This document shows positions 20,182 to 28,535 of a stretch of DNA of 64,000 nucleotides, one piece after another. The position numbers and the translations under genes were made by a program. The notes below the pieces were generated by a model. That model worked only from the letters and a program-made list of their open reading frames with translations, was not told the origin of the DNA and ran no database searches. Source of the stretch: FEN-299 sp963727765 (lineage in GTDB: Bacteria; Acidobacteriota; Vicinamibacteria; Vicinamibacterales; Fen-181); the NCBI GenBank assembly GCA_963727765.1, contig CAVSGZ010000011.1:146261-210260 (forward strand). Reading direction: 5' to 3'. Position 1 is the first letter of the stretch. Each line of letters begins with the position of its first letter.

Positions 20182-21405
20182 ATGCACGTGAATCACGCGG
20201 TTCTCGCGTCCATCCTGGTTCTGGCGGTGGTGGCGGCGGTCGGCGTCGGCGCGCGGCAGGGGAACCCCGACGCCGCGCTCCTGGCCCGTGCGAAGGCCAT
20301 CCACGCCAAAGCCCTGACGATCGACACGCACGTGGACATCTCCGGCGCCAACTACGCGACGCCCGCGCTCGATCCCGGCACGCTCACCAACCTGAAGTGC
20401 GACCTGGTCAAGATGAAGGCGGGCGGTCTCGACGGCGTCTTCCTGGCGGTGTTCGTCGGCCAGCGCCCCGACCTCACGCCGGCCGGCTACAAGGCGGCGT
20501 ACGACCAGGCCATCGCCAAGTTCGACGCGATCGACCGGCTGACGAAGATGCACCCCGATCTGGCGGAGCCCGCGCGGACGCCGGCCGACGTCGAGCGCAT
20601 CGTGAAGACGGGGAAGCGCGCGATCATGATCGGCATCGAGAATGGCTATCCGGTCGGGACCGATCTGGCGACGCTCCGCGAGTTCTACGCCCGCGGCGCC
20701 CGGTACATGACGCTCGTGCACACCACGCACAACCAGCTCGCCGACTCGTCCGGGCCGAAGGAGCCGCTCTACAACGGTCTCTCGGAGCAGGGAAAGAAGG
20801 TCGTGGCCGAGATGAACCGCCTGGGGATGATGGTGGACCTCTCGCACGCGTCGGCCAGGTCGTTCTGGGACGCAATCGCCATTTCGAAGGCGCCGATCAT
20901 CGAGTCGCATTCCGGCTGCGCGGCCATCACGCCGAGTGACCGCAACCTGACCGACGAGCAGTTGACGGCGCTTGCGAAGAACGGCGGCGTCATCCAGATC
21001 GTCGCGCTCAACGAGTACCTGAAGACGCCGTCACCGGAACGCGCGAAAGCGATCCAGGCACTGCGCGCCGAGCTGGACCGGAGCGGGCAGGGGGCGGCCA
21101 GGGAGAAACTCTACGCGACCTACGAGGAGCGGATGAAGGGGATCGACGCGAAGTACCCGGGCGCGACGCTCGAGGACTTCGTGAATCACATCGACCATGC
21201 CGTCAAGGTGGCCGGCATCGATCACGTGGGCATCGGGACCGACTTCGACGGCGGCGGCGGCATCCCGGGCTTTGGCGATCATTCCGAGGCTCTCAACGTC
21301 ACCGTCGAACTGGTCAAGCGGGGCTACAGCGACGAGCAGATCGCCAAGATCTGGGGCGGCAATCTGCTCAGGGTGTGGCGGGAAGTCGAGAAGGGCAGGA
21401 AGTAA
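20182..21405 (+). CDS. membrane dipeptidase (peptidase family M19)
   Basis: Zinc dipeptidase of 407 residues with an N-terminal hydrophobic export signal (residues 5-24). Metal-binding signatures are TIDTHVDIS near residue 48, GIENGYP, the histidines in TLVHTTHN and MMVDLSHAS, and the Asp in HVGIGTDFDGGG, a strong M19 signature. These enzymes split dipeptides outside the cytoplasm, including D-containing ones. With the S9 and other peptidases of this window it fits a protein- or peptide-feeding life style. The start ATG at 20182 follows GGAAGGAAC. Confidence 0.92.
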   Translation: MHVNHAVLASILVLAVVAAVGVGARQGNPDAALLARAKAIHAKALTIDTHVDISGANYATPALDPGTLTNLKCDLVKMKAGGLDGVFLAVFVGQRPDLTPAGYKAAYDQAIAKFDAIDRLTKMHPDLAEPARTPADVERIVKTGKRAIMIGIENGYPVGTDLATLREFYARGARYMTLVHTTHNQLADSSGPKEPLYNGLSEQGKKVVAEMNRLGMMVDLSHASARSFWDAIAISKAPIIESHSGCAAITPSDRNLTDEQLTALAKNGGVIQIVALNEYLKTPSPERAKAIQALRAELDRSGQGAAREKLYATYEERMKGIDAKYPGATLEDFVNHIDHAVKVAGIDHVGIGTDFDGGGGIPGFGDHSEALNVTVELVKRGYSDEQIAKIWGGNLLRVWREVEKGRK

Positions 21406-21410
21406 TCAGC

Positions 21411-21471
21411 CGGCTTGCGACTCGCGGCGGTGTCACACGTGACGCAGCCGCAAGCCGCCAGTCGTGAGCCG
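21411..21471. repeat. heptamer inverted-arm array around GTCACACGTGAC
   Basis: The left arm has heptamers CGGCTTG and CGACTCG. The core GTCACACGTGAC is at 21432-21443. The right arm has four heptamers of type NNAGCCG (GCAGCCG, CAAGCCG, CCAGTCG, TGAGCCG). The arms are partly complementary, so a long hairpin can form between the two convergent genes. Confidence 0.8.
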
Positions 21472-21476
21472 ATCGC

Positions 21477-23141
21477 TCACTTCTTCAAGATCTCCATCAT
21501 ATAATCCACCGCCTCCTTGTCCTTCATGGTCGAGAGGCGTTCGACGATCCGCTTGCGCAGCGCCGGGTCGGTCTCCTGCCGCGCCATCTGGACCAGCGTC
21601 GCGGCCGAGCCGTGCATCGACGACACGCTGTCGACGATCTGCCGCCGGACGGCCGGGTCCTTCTCGTTGCGGTAGAGCGTCAGCATCATCTCCACCGACT
21701 GCGGCGTCCGGTCCACGATGAGCCCCTGCACCGCCGACTGGCGGAGCAGCGGGTTGCCCTCGGTCCTGGCGATCTGCAGCAGGTGATCGGTCTGGGACGT
21801 GAACCGGAGGTTGCGCAGGATCTCGCGCCTGAGGTCGAGCGAGGTCTCACTCTGGTAGACCTGCCAGAGCGCGTCGCCGGCCTCCTTGGCCTTCGCCTCC
21901 CGGTCCTTCTCGCGTTCGGCGCTCGTCGCCGACTGGCGCTCCAGCTCGGTCCGCGCCCGGTCGATCTCGATGCGGACCCGGTCGCGCTGCTCCTGCTGCA
22001 GGTCCTTTTCGAGGTCGGCCTTGACCCGGTCGAGCGTGGCCCGCGCCTCTTCCATCGCGCGCCCGTAGTCCTCCGTGGCCCGAGCGTAGCTTCTGATGTT
22101 CATGTCGTCGCCGCTGAAGCTGAAGGCCAGGCCGTTGGCGAGGCCGTGGCGGCCAGCCATGCCGAGGCTCCGGATCACGCGACGCTTCACGTCCGGGTCG
22201 CTCGTGGACTTGTAGACGTCGAGCAGCAGCCTGACATCGGGGCCGCCGCGGAACGCGCCCAGGTACTCGAGCGCCTTGATCTGGAGGTCGGGGTTCCCCT
22301 TGCTGCCCCGCGCGAAGTCGGCGAGCAGCGCCTTGGCGCGCGGCGACGCGCTCTGCGCCAGCACGAACAGCGCGCGCTCCTTCATCCTCGGGGAGGCCGA
22401 CGAATTGAGGACCTGCTCGACCATCGGGATCCCCCGGTCCGGGTCGCTCGACACGACGCTGTTGAGCGCGATGAGCTTCAGCTCTTCGTCGGAGGCCTGT
22501 TCGGGCTGCACCGGCTGGCCCGTCGCGTGCTGCACGTCGATGAGCAGCGCCTTCGCGTCGCCCGACCACCGGCTCGACGGGAACTTCTTCAGCAGATCGC
22601 CAATGACAGCCTGCGCCTCGGTGCGCTTGCCGAGCCGGTTGAGTGCGTACGCCTTCCAGTACATCGCGCCATCGGCCTTCGGCCCATTCTTGGCGATCAC
22701 CTTGTCGAACGCCTCGATGGCGCGGTCGTAGCGGCCCGAATCGAGGGAGGAGGTGCCGCGATCGTAGTCGGCGTTCTCGGAGGTGAGCGTGAGCGCCTGG
22801 CCGCGGGCGACGACGAGCGCCTGCGGATCCTGGAATTCCGCATCCGCCTCGGCGAGCATAGAGTCGAAATCGGCCACCCTGCCGTCGAACGCCATCGCCA
22901 TGACGTCCATGTCCTTCAGCCGGTCGAGGCTGCGGAGCGCGGGGCCGAGCTCGTCGAGCTTCAGCACGAGGTCGGGCGGGATGGCCGGCGGGGGCGGAAG
23001 CGCGGGCGCGACCACCGGGGCCGGCGGCGCCGGGGGGGCGGGCGGCGTCGGCGGCGCCTGCGCGCCGGCCACCGCCGCGACGAGTCCGAACGAAACGGCG
23101 AGCGAGATAATTCGCCTCATTTTGGTGTCCTCTATCCTCAT
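21477..23141 (-). CDS. exported TPR/HEAT-repeat protein
   Basis: About 554 residues, or 547 if the second Met (23120) is used; the second is the better start for the signal peptide MRRIISLAVSFGLVAAVAGAQA. A proline/alanine-rich linker follows, then a TPR-like region (YDRAIEAFDKVIAKNG). Then come HEAT-like helical repeats (VKRRVIRSLG, LRREILRNLRF, VRRQIVDSVSSM, LRKRIVERLSTM) and a charged coiled-coil segment near residues 330-400. It is probably a periplasmic scaffold. The gene overlaps the anti-sigma gene by ATGA and ends the sigma operon, so it may be a target or partner of that envelope-stress circuit. I do not recognise a specific family. Confidence 0.75.
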   Translation of the reverse strand: MRIEDTKMRRIISLAVSFGLVAAVAGAQAPPTPPAPPAPPAPVVAPALPPPPAIPPDLVLKLDELGPALRSLDRLKDMDVMAMAFDGRVADFDSMLAEADAEFQDPQALVVARGQALTLTSENADYDRGTSSLDSGRYDRAIEAFDKVIAKNGPKADGAMYWKAYALNRLGKRTEAQAVIGDLLKKFPSSRWSGDAKALLIDVQHATGQPVQPEQASDEELKLIALNSVVSSDPDRGIPMVEQVLNSSASPRMKERALFVLAQSASPRAKALLADFARGSKGNPDLQIKALEYLGAFRGGPDVRLLLDVYKSTSDPDVKRRVIRSLGMAGRHGLANGLAFSFSGDDMNIRSYARATEDYGRAMEEARATLDRVKADLEKDLQQEQRDRVRIEIDRARTELERQSATSAEREKDREAKAKEAGDALWQVYQSETSLDLRREILRNLRFTSQTDHLLQIARTEGNPLLRQSAVQGLIVDRTPQSVEMMLTLYRNEKDPAVRRQIVDSVSSMHGSAATLVQMARQETDPALRKRIVERLSTMKDKEAVDYMMEILKK

Positions 23142-23956
23142 CCGCGGATCCCGGCGCGCGCCGGCGGGCGGGTCTCCGCCTCGCGCACGCGATCGCCGAA
23201 CACGCGGACCTTGAAGATGATTCCCTGTTGATCGATTCGTCGGCGCACGCGGTCGAACTCGGCCGCGTTGAGCGTCGACGGTCCATTGGCAACCTCGACG
23301 AGCACGCGCTCGAGATCGTCGAGCACGCTGGCCACCGCCGGTTCGCCGGTCCTCAGCGCCGTCTGCCGGTAGAGCCGGTTCTCGGCGACCAGGTCTCGCA
23401 CGCGCAGCTGCTCGTCCGAGATATCCACTTCCGGTCCGCCCGCCGTGTTGACCAGTTCGCTGAGCGCCGCCTGCGACCGCTCGAGGTGGTCGCCGAGGGC
23501 CAGCAGCAGGACGCCTGCCTGCACCCGCTCGCGGTCGGCCGCGGTCGGCTGCGAGGCGGCTGGCGGCGTTTGCGCCACCGGCGGAACCGGAGCGGCGCCC
23601 GGCCGCTGCCACGTCACGCGGGTCCCGGCCACGAACGCCGCGACGAAAAGCGCGGCCGCCGCGCCGACCCAAGCCAGCTTCCGCGGTGCGAAGGCTGCGG
23701 ACAGTCGATCCTGCCAGCCGCGCGGCCTGGCCGCGATCGATGGTTGAAGTCGCGCCCACACGCTGGCGCCGTATTCCTCCCCGCGCGCGGGCACTTCGAG
23801 CGAGTCCACCGCCGCGAGCGTGCGGCCGATCTCGTCGAGGTCCGCCTGGCACGCCGAGCAGGCGCGCAGGTGCTGCTCGACGGCGGCCGCCTCGGCCTCG
23901 TCGCCGGTGTCGCCGTAGTGGTGAAGAACGAGCTGCTCTTCGGTCAGGTGGTTCAT
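23138..23956 (-). CDS. zinc-finger (zf-HC2) transmembrane anti-sigma factor
   Basis: About 272 residues. The N-terminal anti-sigma domain shows the zinc triad in VEQHLRACSACQ. A single membrane helix (WVGAAAALFVAAFVAG) follows near residue 100, with an Ala/Pro-rich linker and a periplasmic domain behind it. It should hold the ECF factor encoded just upstream at the membrane until a signal arrives. Its ATG overlaps the sigma stop (ATGA) and its stop overlaps the TPR/HEAT start. The three genes are thus tightly coupled. Confidence 0.88.
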   Translation of the reverse strand: MNHLTEEQLVLHHYGDTGDEAEAAAVEQHLRACSACQADLDEIGRTLAAVDSLEVPARGEEYGASVWARLQPSIAARPRGWQDRLSAAFAPRKLAWVGAAAALFVAAFVAGTRVTWQRPGAAPVPPVAQTPPAASQPTAADRERVQAGVLLLALGDHLERSQAALSELVNTAGGPEVDISDEQLRVRDLVAENRLYRQTALRTGEPAVASVLDDLERVLVEVANGPSTLNAAEFDRVRRRIDQQGIIFKVRVFGDRVREAETRPPARAGIRG

Positions 23957-24576
23957 GGCTGCATCTGCAACGGGCGCAACTCGCGCCCGCCGTTCTCCGC
24001 TGCCGGCCCGACGAGGGGAGCGAGCGCCCGGCGCATCTTCTGCACGGCCCTGAAGATGCTGTGCTTGGTCGCCCCCGTCCGCAGGCCGAGCGCCCCGCCG
24101 ATCTCGCCGAGCGAGCGCCCCTCGAAGTGCCGGAGCACGAAGGCGGCCCGCTCGGTCGGCGTCAACAGGTCCAGGGCCGCCCTGACGCGGCCCTGGATCT
24201 CGGCGCCGAACGCGAGCCGGTCCGGCCACGACGTGCCGTCCGCCTCCGGCTCGATCCCGCCAGCCGCCCCGTCGGGCGGCCCCGCGTCGAGCGACTCGCC
24301 CCGGTGCCTCGGCCGCTGGCGGAGCAGGTCGTACGCGCAGTTGACGGTGATCCGGTGGACCCAGGTCCTGAAGCTCGACCGGGACTCGAAGCGCTTGAGC
24401 TCCCGGTAGGCCTTCAGGAACGCTTCCTGGACGACGTCCTCGGCGTCCGGCTCGCTCCCGGTCAGGCGGAAGGCGAGCTGGAAGACCCCGCGGCCGTGCC
24501 GCTCGACGAGGCGGCGGAACGCGAGCTCGCATCCCGCCTGCGCCTCGGCGACGTCGAGGGCGTCGTTCTCGTCCAT
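23953..24576 (-). CDS. ECF RNA polymerase sigma factor (RpoE-like)
   Basis: About 207 residues. Sigma region 2 is visible in FQLAFRLTGSEPDAEDVVQEAFLKAY and FRTWVHRITVN, and region 4 in LTPTERAAFVLRHFEGRSLGEIG. It directs polymerase to envelope-stress type promoters and is paired with the overlapping anti-sigma gene. The ATG at 24576 (MDENDALDV) is taken because homology begins there; an in-frame ATG at 24628 would add 17 residues. No autoregulatory promoter could be fixed with confidence. Confidence 0.88.
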   Translation of the reverse strand: MDENDALDVAEAQAGCELAFRRLVERHGRGVFQLAFRLTGSEPDAEDVVQEAFLKAYRELKRFESRSSFRTWVHRITVNCAYDLLRQRPRHRGESLDAGPPDGAAGGIEPEADGTSWPDRLAFGAEIQGRVRAALDLLTPTERAAFVLRHFEGRSLGEIGGALGLRTGATKHSIFRAVQKMRRALAPLVGPAAENGGRELRPLQMQP

Positions 24577-25162
24577 CTGGTGGATTAGACGAACATACCG
24601 ACCGGAAGTTAGCAAGAGGGGTCGCATGACGCCGTCCGGGTTCAGAGGGCGTCGCCCGCGAGCCCAGAACTTCACCAGAAACGCGGCGCCGTCCCAGCGT
24701 CCGGGGTCTTGCCGTTGGGGTTCACGCCGGGCCTGTCCCCCCATCCCCAACGGCGAGATCGTTGTCCGGCTTGCGTTTCCTTGTACCCTGACGATGCGAA
24801 CGGTCCATGGCTCGCTTTGGCGCCACCCCCCGAATCCGGACGGCCCTGAGTAATGCGCGCGACAAGACCGTCAGCCGGCAGGGGACTGCATCCCGGCCAA
24901 CCGCCGCTTGCGCGGCGACCGCCCCAGCGCGATGATGAGGCCGGCGCTGGAGAGCCAGGCGCGGACCGGGTCGGCGCAAAGGGCGACTTGCGAGGTCCGC
25001 CGAGCGGAGCCCGGAGCGACGAACCGGGCCACGACTGGCGCCTCATCGGCCGGCCATGCGGTCTCGCTGCTGCCAGTCCGACCGTGCGAAGCGTCTCGCG
25101 GGTGAGGCATCCGGCGCTGTGGCCGCCTCGGAACTTCGATCTGTCATCCAGGAGGAACTCCC
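24577..25162. other. intergenic region with a 10-bp inverted repeat and a long direct repeat
   Basis: No convincing gene is seen. GCCGTTGGGG (24711-24720) and CCCCAACGGC (24745-24754) form a perfect 10-bp stem with a 24-base loop. The first copy of the 128-bp repeat follows at 24927-25054. An AGGAGG ribosome-binding site lies just before the gene at 25163. Confidence 0.6.
24927..25054 (+). repeat. 128-bp direct repeat, copy 1
   Basis: Identical base for base to 26502-26629. Within the repeat the ends are inverted: GATGAGGC at 24934-24941 and GCCTCATC at 25040-25047, with further partial complementarity inside, so it can fold. A 30-bp part of it occurs again on the minus strand at 58358-58387 with one mismatch. 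Confidence 0.9.
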
Positions 25163-25453
25163 ATGGACAACGCCTTCCGCTCAAAGGTCCGCGCCGCCGC
25201 GGTTGCCGCGTGGTGGACCTTCCTCGTCGCGATCGCGTTCGTCACCGTCCAGTGGCTGGGCTACCTGCTGGTCACAAGCGTGAAACCGGCGTGGTTCCTG
25301 GCGGTCTGCGGCCCCGGCGCGACTTGGGAGAGCCTGGCGAGCACGTGGTTCATCGCGCTGGTTCTCCTGAAGGCGACCCTCTGGCTGATCGCGATTGCGG
25401 CGGTCTGGCTGACGCTGTGGGCCAGGCATCTGCGGGCAGGAGATCGCTCGTGA
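25163..25453 (+). CDS. small membrane protein, unknown function
   Basis: 96 residues with two or three hydrophobic helices (WWTFLVAIAFVTVQWLGYLL; TWFIALVLLKATLWLIAIAAVWLTLW). A strong AGGAGG ribosome-binding site precedes the ATG. Its TGA overlaps the GTG start of the next gene (GTGA), so the two are co-translated. I do not recognise the family. It sits between the two copies of the 128-bp repeat, which suggests it belongs to an acquired or mobile unit together with the next two genes. Confidence 0.75.
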   Translation: MDNAFRSKVRAAAVAAWWTFLVAIAFVTVQWLGYLLVTSVKPAWFLAVCGPGATWESLASTWFIALVLLKATLWLIAIAAVWLTLWARHLRAGDRS

Positions 25454-25887
25454 ACGGTGTGTCGAAGGCGGTCGAGCTGTTCCGCGGCGGCTGCGCGTGC
25501 TCGCAGGCGATCCTGGCGACATACGGTCCGAGCTACGGGCTTGACGAGGCAAAGTGCCTCCGCCTCGCGGCGGGCTTCGCGGCTGGCATGCGCATGGCCG
25601 AAACGTGCGGGGCGGTAACCGGCGCCTACATGGTTTTTGGACTGGCGAAGTGCGGCGCCGACTGCAATCTGATCGAGGACCGGCAGGCGGCTTACGCCGC
25701 CATGACAGCCTTCTCGAAGGCGTTTCGGGAGCGGCAGGGCAGCCTGACCTGCCGGGAGCTTCTCGGCTGCGACGTGAGCACCCCCGAGGGCGCCGCCGCC
25801 GCGCGGGAAGCGGGCCTTTTCAGTACCAAGTGCGTGGACTTCGTGCGGTGTGCGGCCGAACTGGTGGAGGAGATCCTGCCGGGATGA
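25450..25887 (+). CDS. C_GCAxxG_C_C family protein
   Basis: About 145 residues of the cysteine-rich C_GCAxxG_C_C family. It shows FRGGCACSQAIL, a CGAVTGAYMVFGL core close to the family's GCAxxG motif, then CRELLGCDV and KCVDFVRCA. The spaced cysteines probably bind a metal or redox centre. The function of the family is unsettled. The GTG start overlaps the upstream membrane gene. It lies inside the 1575-bp unit bounded by the direct repeats. Confidence 0.85.
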   Translation: MNGVSKAVELFRGGCACSQAILATYGPSYGLDEAKCLRLAAGFAAGMRMAETCGAVTGAYMVFGLAKCGADCNLIEDRQAAYAAMTAFSKAFRERQGSLTCRELLGCDVSTPEGAAAAREAGLFSTKCVDFVRCAAELVEEILPG

Positions 25888-25915
25888 CAATGTAGCCGGC
25901 CCGGCGGGGCAGCGC

Positions 25916-26458
25916 ATGACACCAATGCTCTCGGCGGTTCTCATCGCCGCCGGGTCGATCCCGGTGCTCTGGATCTCGAGGCGTTGCCTGCTGAGGCCCT
26001 CATCGTACGGCTTCTATCGCTTCTTCGCGGCTGAATCGACCCTCGCGCTGATCGTGCTCAATGCCCCGAACTGGTTCACTCGGCCCCTTGCAGCCCGGCA
26101 GGTGGCGTCCTGGCTGCTGCTCCTGATCTCGGTGTTGACGGTCGTCTCGGCATCTTCGACGCTGCGTCGTCTGGGTCACCCGATTGGTCGGGACCCCGCC
26201 GGCTTCACGACCACGAATCTCGTGACGACTGGTCCCTATCGCTACATCCGTCACCCGCTCTATGCCTCGCTGCTCTTCGCCGCGTGGGGCACGTTCCTCA
26301 AGACGGTGACTCCGTCAACCATGGTACTGGTCGGTTTGGCAACCGCGGCGCTTGTCGCTACGGCGAAGGCCGAAGAAGTGGCCACGATCCGTCAGTTCGG
26401 CCAGGCCTATCGCGCCTACATGGCTCGCACCCGGATCTTCATTCCTTTCCTCTTCTGA
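25916..26458 (+). CDS. isoprenylcysteine methyltransferase-family membrane protein (paralogue)
   Basis: About 180 residues with several transmembrane helices and the ICMT/PEMT signature TTGPYRYIRHPLYASLL followed by FGQAYRAYMARTRIFIPFLF. It is the same family as the gene at 7928, and both end in a short FVPFVF or FIPFLF motif. It probably methylates an unknown membrane substrate with AdoMet. It is the last gene before the second 128-bp repeat. Confidence 0.8.
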   Translation: MTPMLSAVLIAAGSIPVLWISRRCLLRPSSYGFYRFFAAESTLALIVLNAPNWFTRPLAARQVASWLLLLISVLTVVSASSTLRRLGHPIGRDPAGFTTTNLVTTGPYRYIRHPLYASLLFAAWGTFLKTVTPSTMVLVGLATAALVATAKAEEVATIRQFGQAYRAYMARTRIFIPFLF

Positions 26459-26501
26459 CCGCCCGGGCGGCCCGGCTGACGCTTGTGCCCGGCGCCGGCG
26501 G

Positions 26502-26629
26502 GCGCGATGATGAGGCCGGCGCTGGAGAGCCAGGCGCGGACCGGGTCGGCGCAAAGGGCGACTTGCGAGGTCCGCCGAGCGGAGCCCGGAGCGACGAACC
26601 GGGCCACGACTGGCGCCTCATCGGCCGGC
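26502..26629 (+). repeat. 128-bp direct repeat, copy 2
   Basis: Exact copy of 24927-25054. The distance between copies is 1575 bases, so recombination between them would remove one repeat and the three genes in between. The gap 26459-26706 holds this repeat and otherwise no gene. Confidence 0.9.
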
Positions 26630-26706
26630 GTCTGCGGCTCGGGCCGCCGAACTCCTGAGGATCTGACGGGACGCCCGGCAGCCGGCGAGGGTGGCGAGGA
26701 GGTGCG

Positions 26707-27321
26707 GTGGACGCGAGAGCTGACAAACCGAAGACGTTCAGGATGCAGTCGGGCTTCCGCGCCTGGCTGGGTAGGCACGGCGCAAGCGCGCCGGCGCTCT
26801 TCGTCAGGTGCTTCAAGGTGCAGCACGCGGCTCGCGGCCTCACCTACCGCGAGGCCCTGGACGAGGCGTTGTGCTTCGGCTGGATCGACGGCGTGCGCTA
26901 CCCATTCGACGCTGTGAGTTTCGCCGTCCGGTTCAGCCCGCGGAAAACCGGGAGCGCCTGGAGCAAGGTCAACGTCGAGCGGGCCCTGGATCTTCAGGCG
27001 GAAGGCCGCATGCAGCCGCCGGGAACGGATGCGTTCGCGAAGCGGAAGAAGTCGTCCTACTCCTTCGAGTCGCGCGCGGTGGAGCTGGACCCCGCCTTCA
27101 CGCGGCGGCTTCGGGCCGACCAGAGGGCCTGGCGATTCTTCACGGCCCAGCCGCCGTGGTACCGGCGGACGGCCTCGTTCTGGGTCATGAGCGCGAAGAG
27201 GGAAGAGACGCGCGAGAAGCGCTTTGGCGTTCTGCTCGCGTGCTCATCGGCGGAGGAAGCGGTCCCGCCGCTTCGACGCCCGCCGCGCTCCCGCGGGCAA
27301 GGGGAAAGGAGCAACAGATGA
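26707..27321 (+). CDS. YdeI/OmpD-associated family protein
   Basis: About 204 residues. The central part (LTYREALDEALCFGWIDGVRYPFD, shown as two blocks LTYREALDEAL and CFGWIDGVRY) with RFSPRKTGSAWSKVNVERA is the signature of the bacteriocin-protection, YdeI/OmpD-associated family. AWRFFTAQPPWYRRTASFWV follows near residue 140. Its biochemical function is not established. The GTG start at 26707 follows GAGGAGG. The last 25 residues look atypical. The stop overlaps the next gene's ATG. Confidence 0.8.
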   Translation: MDARADKPKTFRMQSGFRAWLGRHGASAPALFVRCFKVQHAARGLTYREALDEALCFGWIDGVRYPFDAVSFAVRFSPRKTGSAWSKVNVERALDLQAEGRMQPPGTDAFAKRKKSSYSFESRAVELDPAFTRRLRADQRAWRFFTAQPPWYRRTASFWVMSAKREETREKRFGVLLACSSAEEAVPPLRRPPRSRGQGERSNR

Positions 27322-27644
27322 TCGTCCGAATCTGGCATGGATGGACTACGCCGGCCAACGCCGACATCTACGAGGCGATGCTCAAGGAGGAGATCTTCGT
27401 CGGCATTCAAGACCGGCACATCGCGGGCTTCAAGAGCATCCAGTTGCTCAGGCGTCCGAGCGGCGCGGAGGTCGAGTTCATCACCATCATGTGGTTCGAC
27501 TCGCTCGCCGCGGTGCGCGAGTTCGCCGGGGCGGACTACGAGGCGGCGGTGGTGCCGCCGAAGGCGCGCGCGGTCCTGGCCCGCTTCGACGCGAGGTCGC
27601 AGCACTACGAGCTCAGGGCCGAGAGGTCGGGCAAGGGGGCATGA
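27318..27644 (+). CDS. antibiotic biosynthesis monooxygenase-like (dimeric alpha-beta barrel) protein
   Basis: 108 residues with the ferredoxin-like fold pattern of ABM/heme-degrading proteins: MIVRIWHGWTT at the start, GFKSIQLLRR, a strand EVEFITIMWFDS, then an AAVREFAG helix and RFDARSQHYEL. Such proteins act as small oxygenases or as stress-related binding proteins. ATGA overlap with the YdeI gene indicates co-translation. No catalytic residues can be assigned. Confidence 0.75.
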   Translation: MIVRIWHGWTTPANADIYEAMLKEEIFVGIQDRHIAGFKSIQLLRRPSGAEVEFITIMWFDSLAAVREFAGADYEAAVVPPKARAVLARFDARSQHYELRAERSGKGA

Positions 27645-27674
27645 GCGGTCCGCGGGTGAGGCGACGCCGAAACA

Positions 27675-27935
27675 TCAAGCGCGTTCGACGAGCTTCGCGA
27701 CCGTCGCCCCCAGGTGGGAGTCGGGCGCGTCCCAAAACTCCTCGACGAGCACGTTTTGCTCGAGCGCGGCCTGCACGATCCCGCGCTGGATGCCGCGGCC
27801 GCGGCCGTGAATGAGCCGCACCTCGCGAAGGCCCGACGCGTGCGCCGCGCGCACGTACTCCTCGACCACCGACTTCACGTCGGCGGGCGCGAAGGGATGA
27901 AGGTCGAGGACGGGCTCGATGGGAATCCGCAGCAT
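27675..27935 (-). CDS. Smr-domain protein
   Basis: 86 residues and essentially only an Smr domain: the LDLHPFAP motif near the N-terminus, then LREVRLIHGRGRGIQRGIV with the conserved HGxG loop. Stand-alone Smr proteins are nucleases or nucleic-acid binders related to MutS2 C-terminal domains and often take part in RNA or DNA quality control. Start at ATG 27935, just downstream of a short repeat tract. Confidence 0.85.
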   Translation of the reverse strand: MLRIPIEPVLDLHPFAPADVKSVVEEYVRAAHASGLREVRLIHGRGRGIQRGIVQAALEQNVLVEEFWDAPDSHLGATVAKLVERA

Positions 27936-27939
27936 GGTG

Positions 27940-27980
27940 GATCTTGCGATCTTGCGAAGTACGAAGCACGAAGTGACGAC
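27940..27980. repeat. short heptamer array, units GAAGTAC-like
   Basis: Three heptamers, GAAGTAC, GAAGCAC and GAAGTGA, run from 27956 to 27976, preceded by two TCTTGCGA octamers. On the opposite strand the end of queF reads GAAGTAC then GAGAAGTAG, so the two sides are partly complementary around a GACGAC/GTCGTC centre. Confidence 0.55.
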
Positions 27981-28003
27981 CGCACGGCGTCGTCTGCTGT
28001 CAG

Positions 28004-28348
28004 CTACTTCTCGTACTTCGCCGTGATCACCGTCTTGATGCCTCCGCGCGGCGTGAAGTCTCCCGTCACCACCATGCGCCGCGGAGCGCACGCGGCCACC
28101 AGGTCGTCGAGGATCTGGTTGGTCGCCGACTCGTAGAAGATGCCGCGGTTCCTGAATCCGACGAGATAGTACTTGAGCGACTTCAGCTCGAGGCAGCGCT
28201 CGTCGGGCACGTAGGCGATCCGGATCTCGCCGAAGTCGGGCAGCCCGGTCTTGGGGCAGACGGACGTGAACTCGGGGCACGAGATCTCGATCTCGTAATC
28301 ACGCGCCGGGTTCGGGTTTGGGAAGGTCTCGATGTCGGGTGCAGACAT
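28004..28348 (-). CDS. queF: NADPH-dependent 7-cyano-7-deazaguanine reductase
   Basis: About 114 residues, the short (YkvM) form of QueF, which reduces preQ0 to preQ1 in queuosine tRNA modification. The catalytic cysteine is in SVCPKTGLPDFGE, and the NADPH/substrate loop reads ELKSLKYYLVGFRNRGIFYES. Two ATG codons are adjacent (28351 and 28348). The second lies six bases after a TAGAAT hexamer and is preferred as a leaderless start. The other queuosine genes are not in the window. Confidence 0.9.
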   Translation of the reverse strand: MSAPDIETFPNPNPARDYEIEISCPEFTSVCPKTGLPDFGEIRIAYVPDERCLELKSLKYYLVGFRNRGIFYESATNQILDDLVAACAPRRMVVTGDFTPRGGIKTVITAKYEK

Positions 28349-28412
28349 CATGCCATTCTAGCCCGCTTCTCGAAAAATGAACTTCACGCTGTCAGCGACG
28401 CCACGGACTCGA

Positions 28413-28442
28413 TTGACAACGCCCGAAGCCGCGCGCTAGCAT
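28413..28442 (+). promoter_or_regulatory. sigma-70 type promoter for the HU-like gene
   Basis: TTGACA at 28413-28418 and TAGCAT at 28437-28442 are spaced by 18 bases, a near-consensus housekeeping promoter. It leaves a leader of roughly 85-90 bases before the HU-like ATG. Confidence 0.65.
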
Positions 28443-28535
28443 ACCTCGAAATTTAGGCCAGTTTCCGCACAGACCGCATGCGCGCGCGGTTGGTGGCGGT
28501 CGATATCCAGCGCGCTCAAGGTGAGGGGGACGCCG

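Noticed and set aside
21477..24532. Long open frames in other phases across the GC-rich 21-24 kb region
   Set aside because: They are arginine/alanine-rich shadows of the HEAT, anti-sigma and sigma genes with no recognisable domains.
24711..26629. Integron-like attC sites (GCCGTTGGGG...CCCCAACGGC stem and the 128-bp repeats between small accessory genes)
   Set aside because: The stem does not meet the GTTRRRY/RYYYAAC consensus at its last base, no integrase gene is visible, and the 128-bp copies are identical rather than variable like attC sites.
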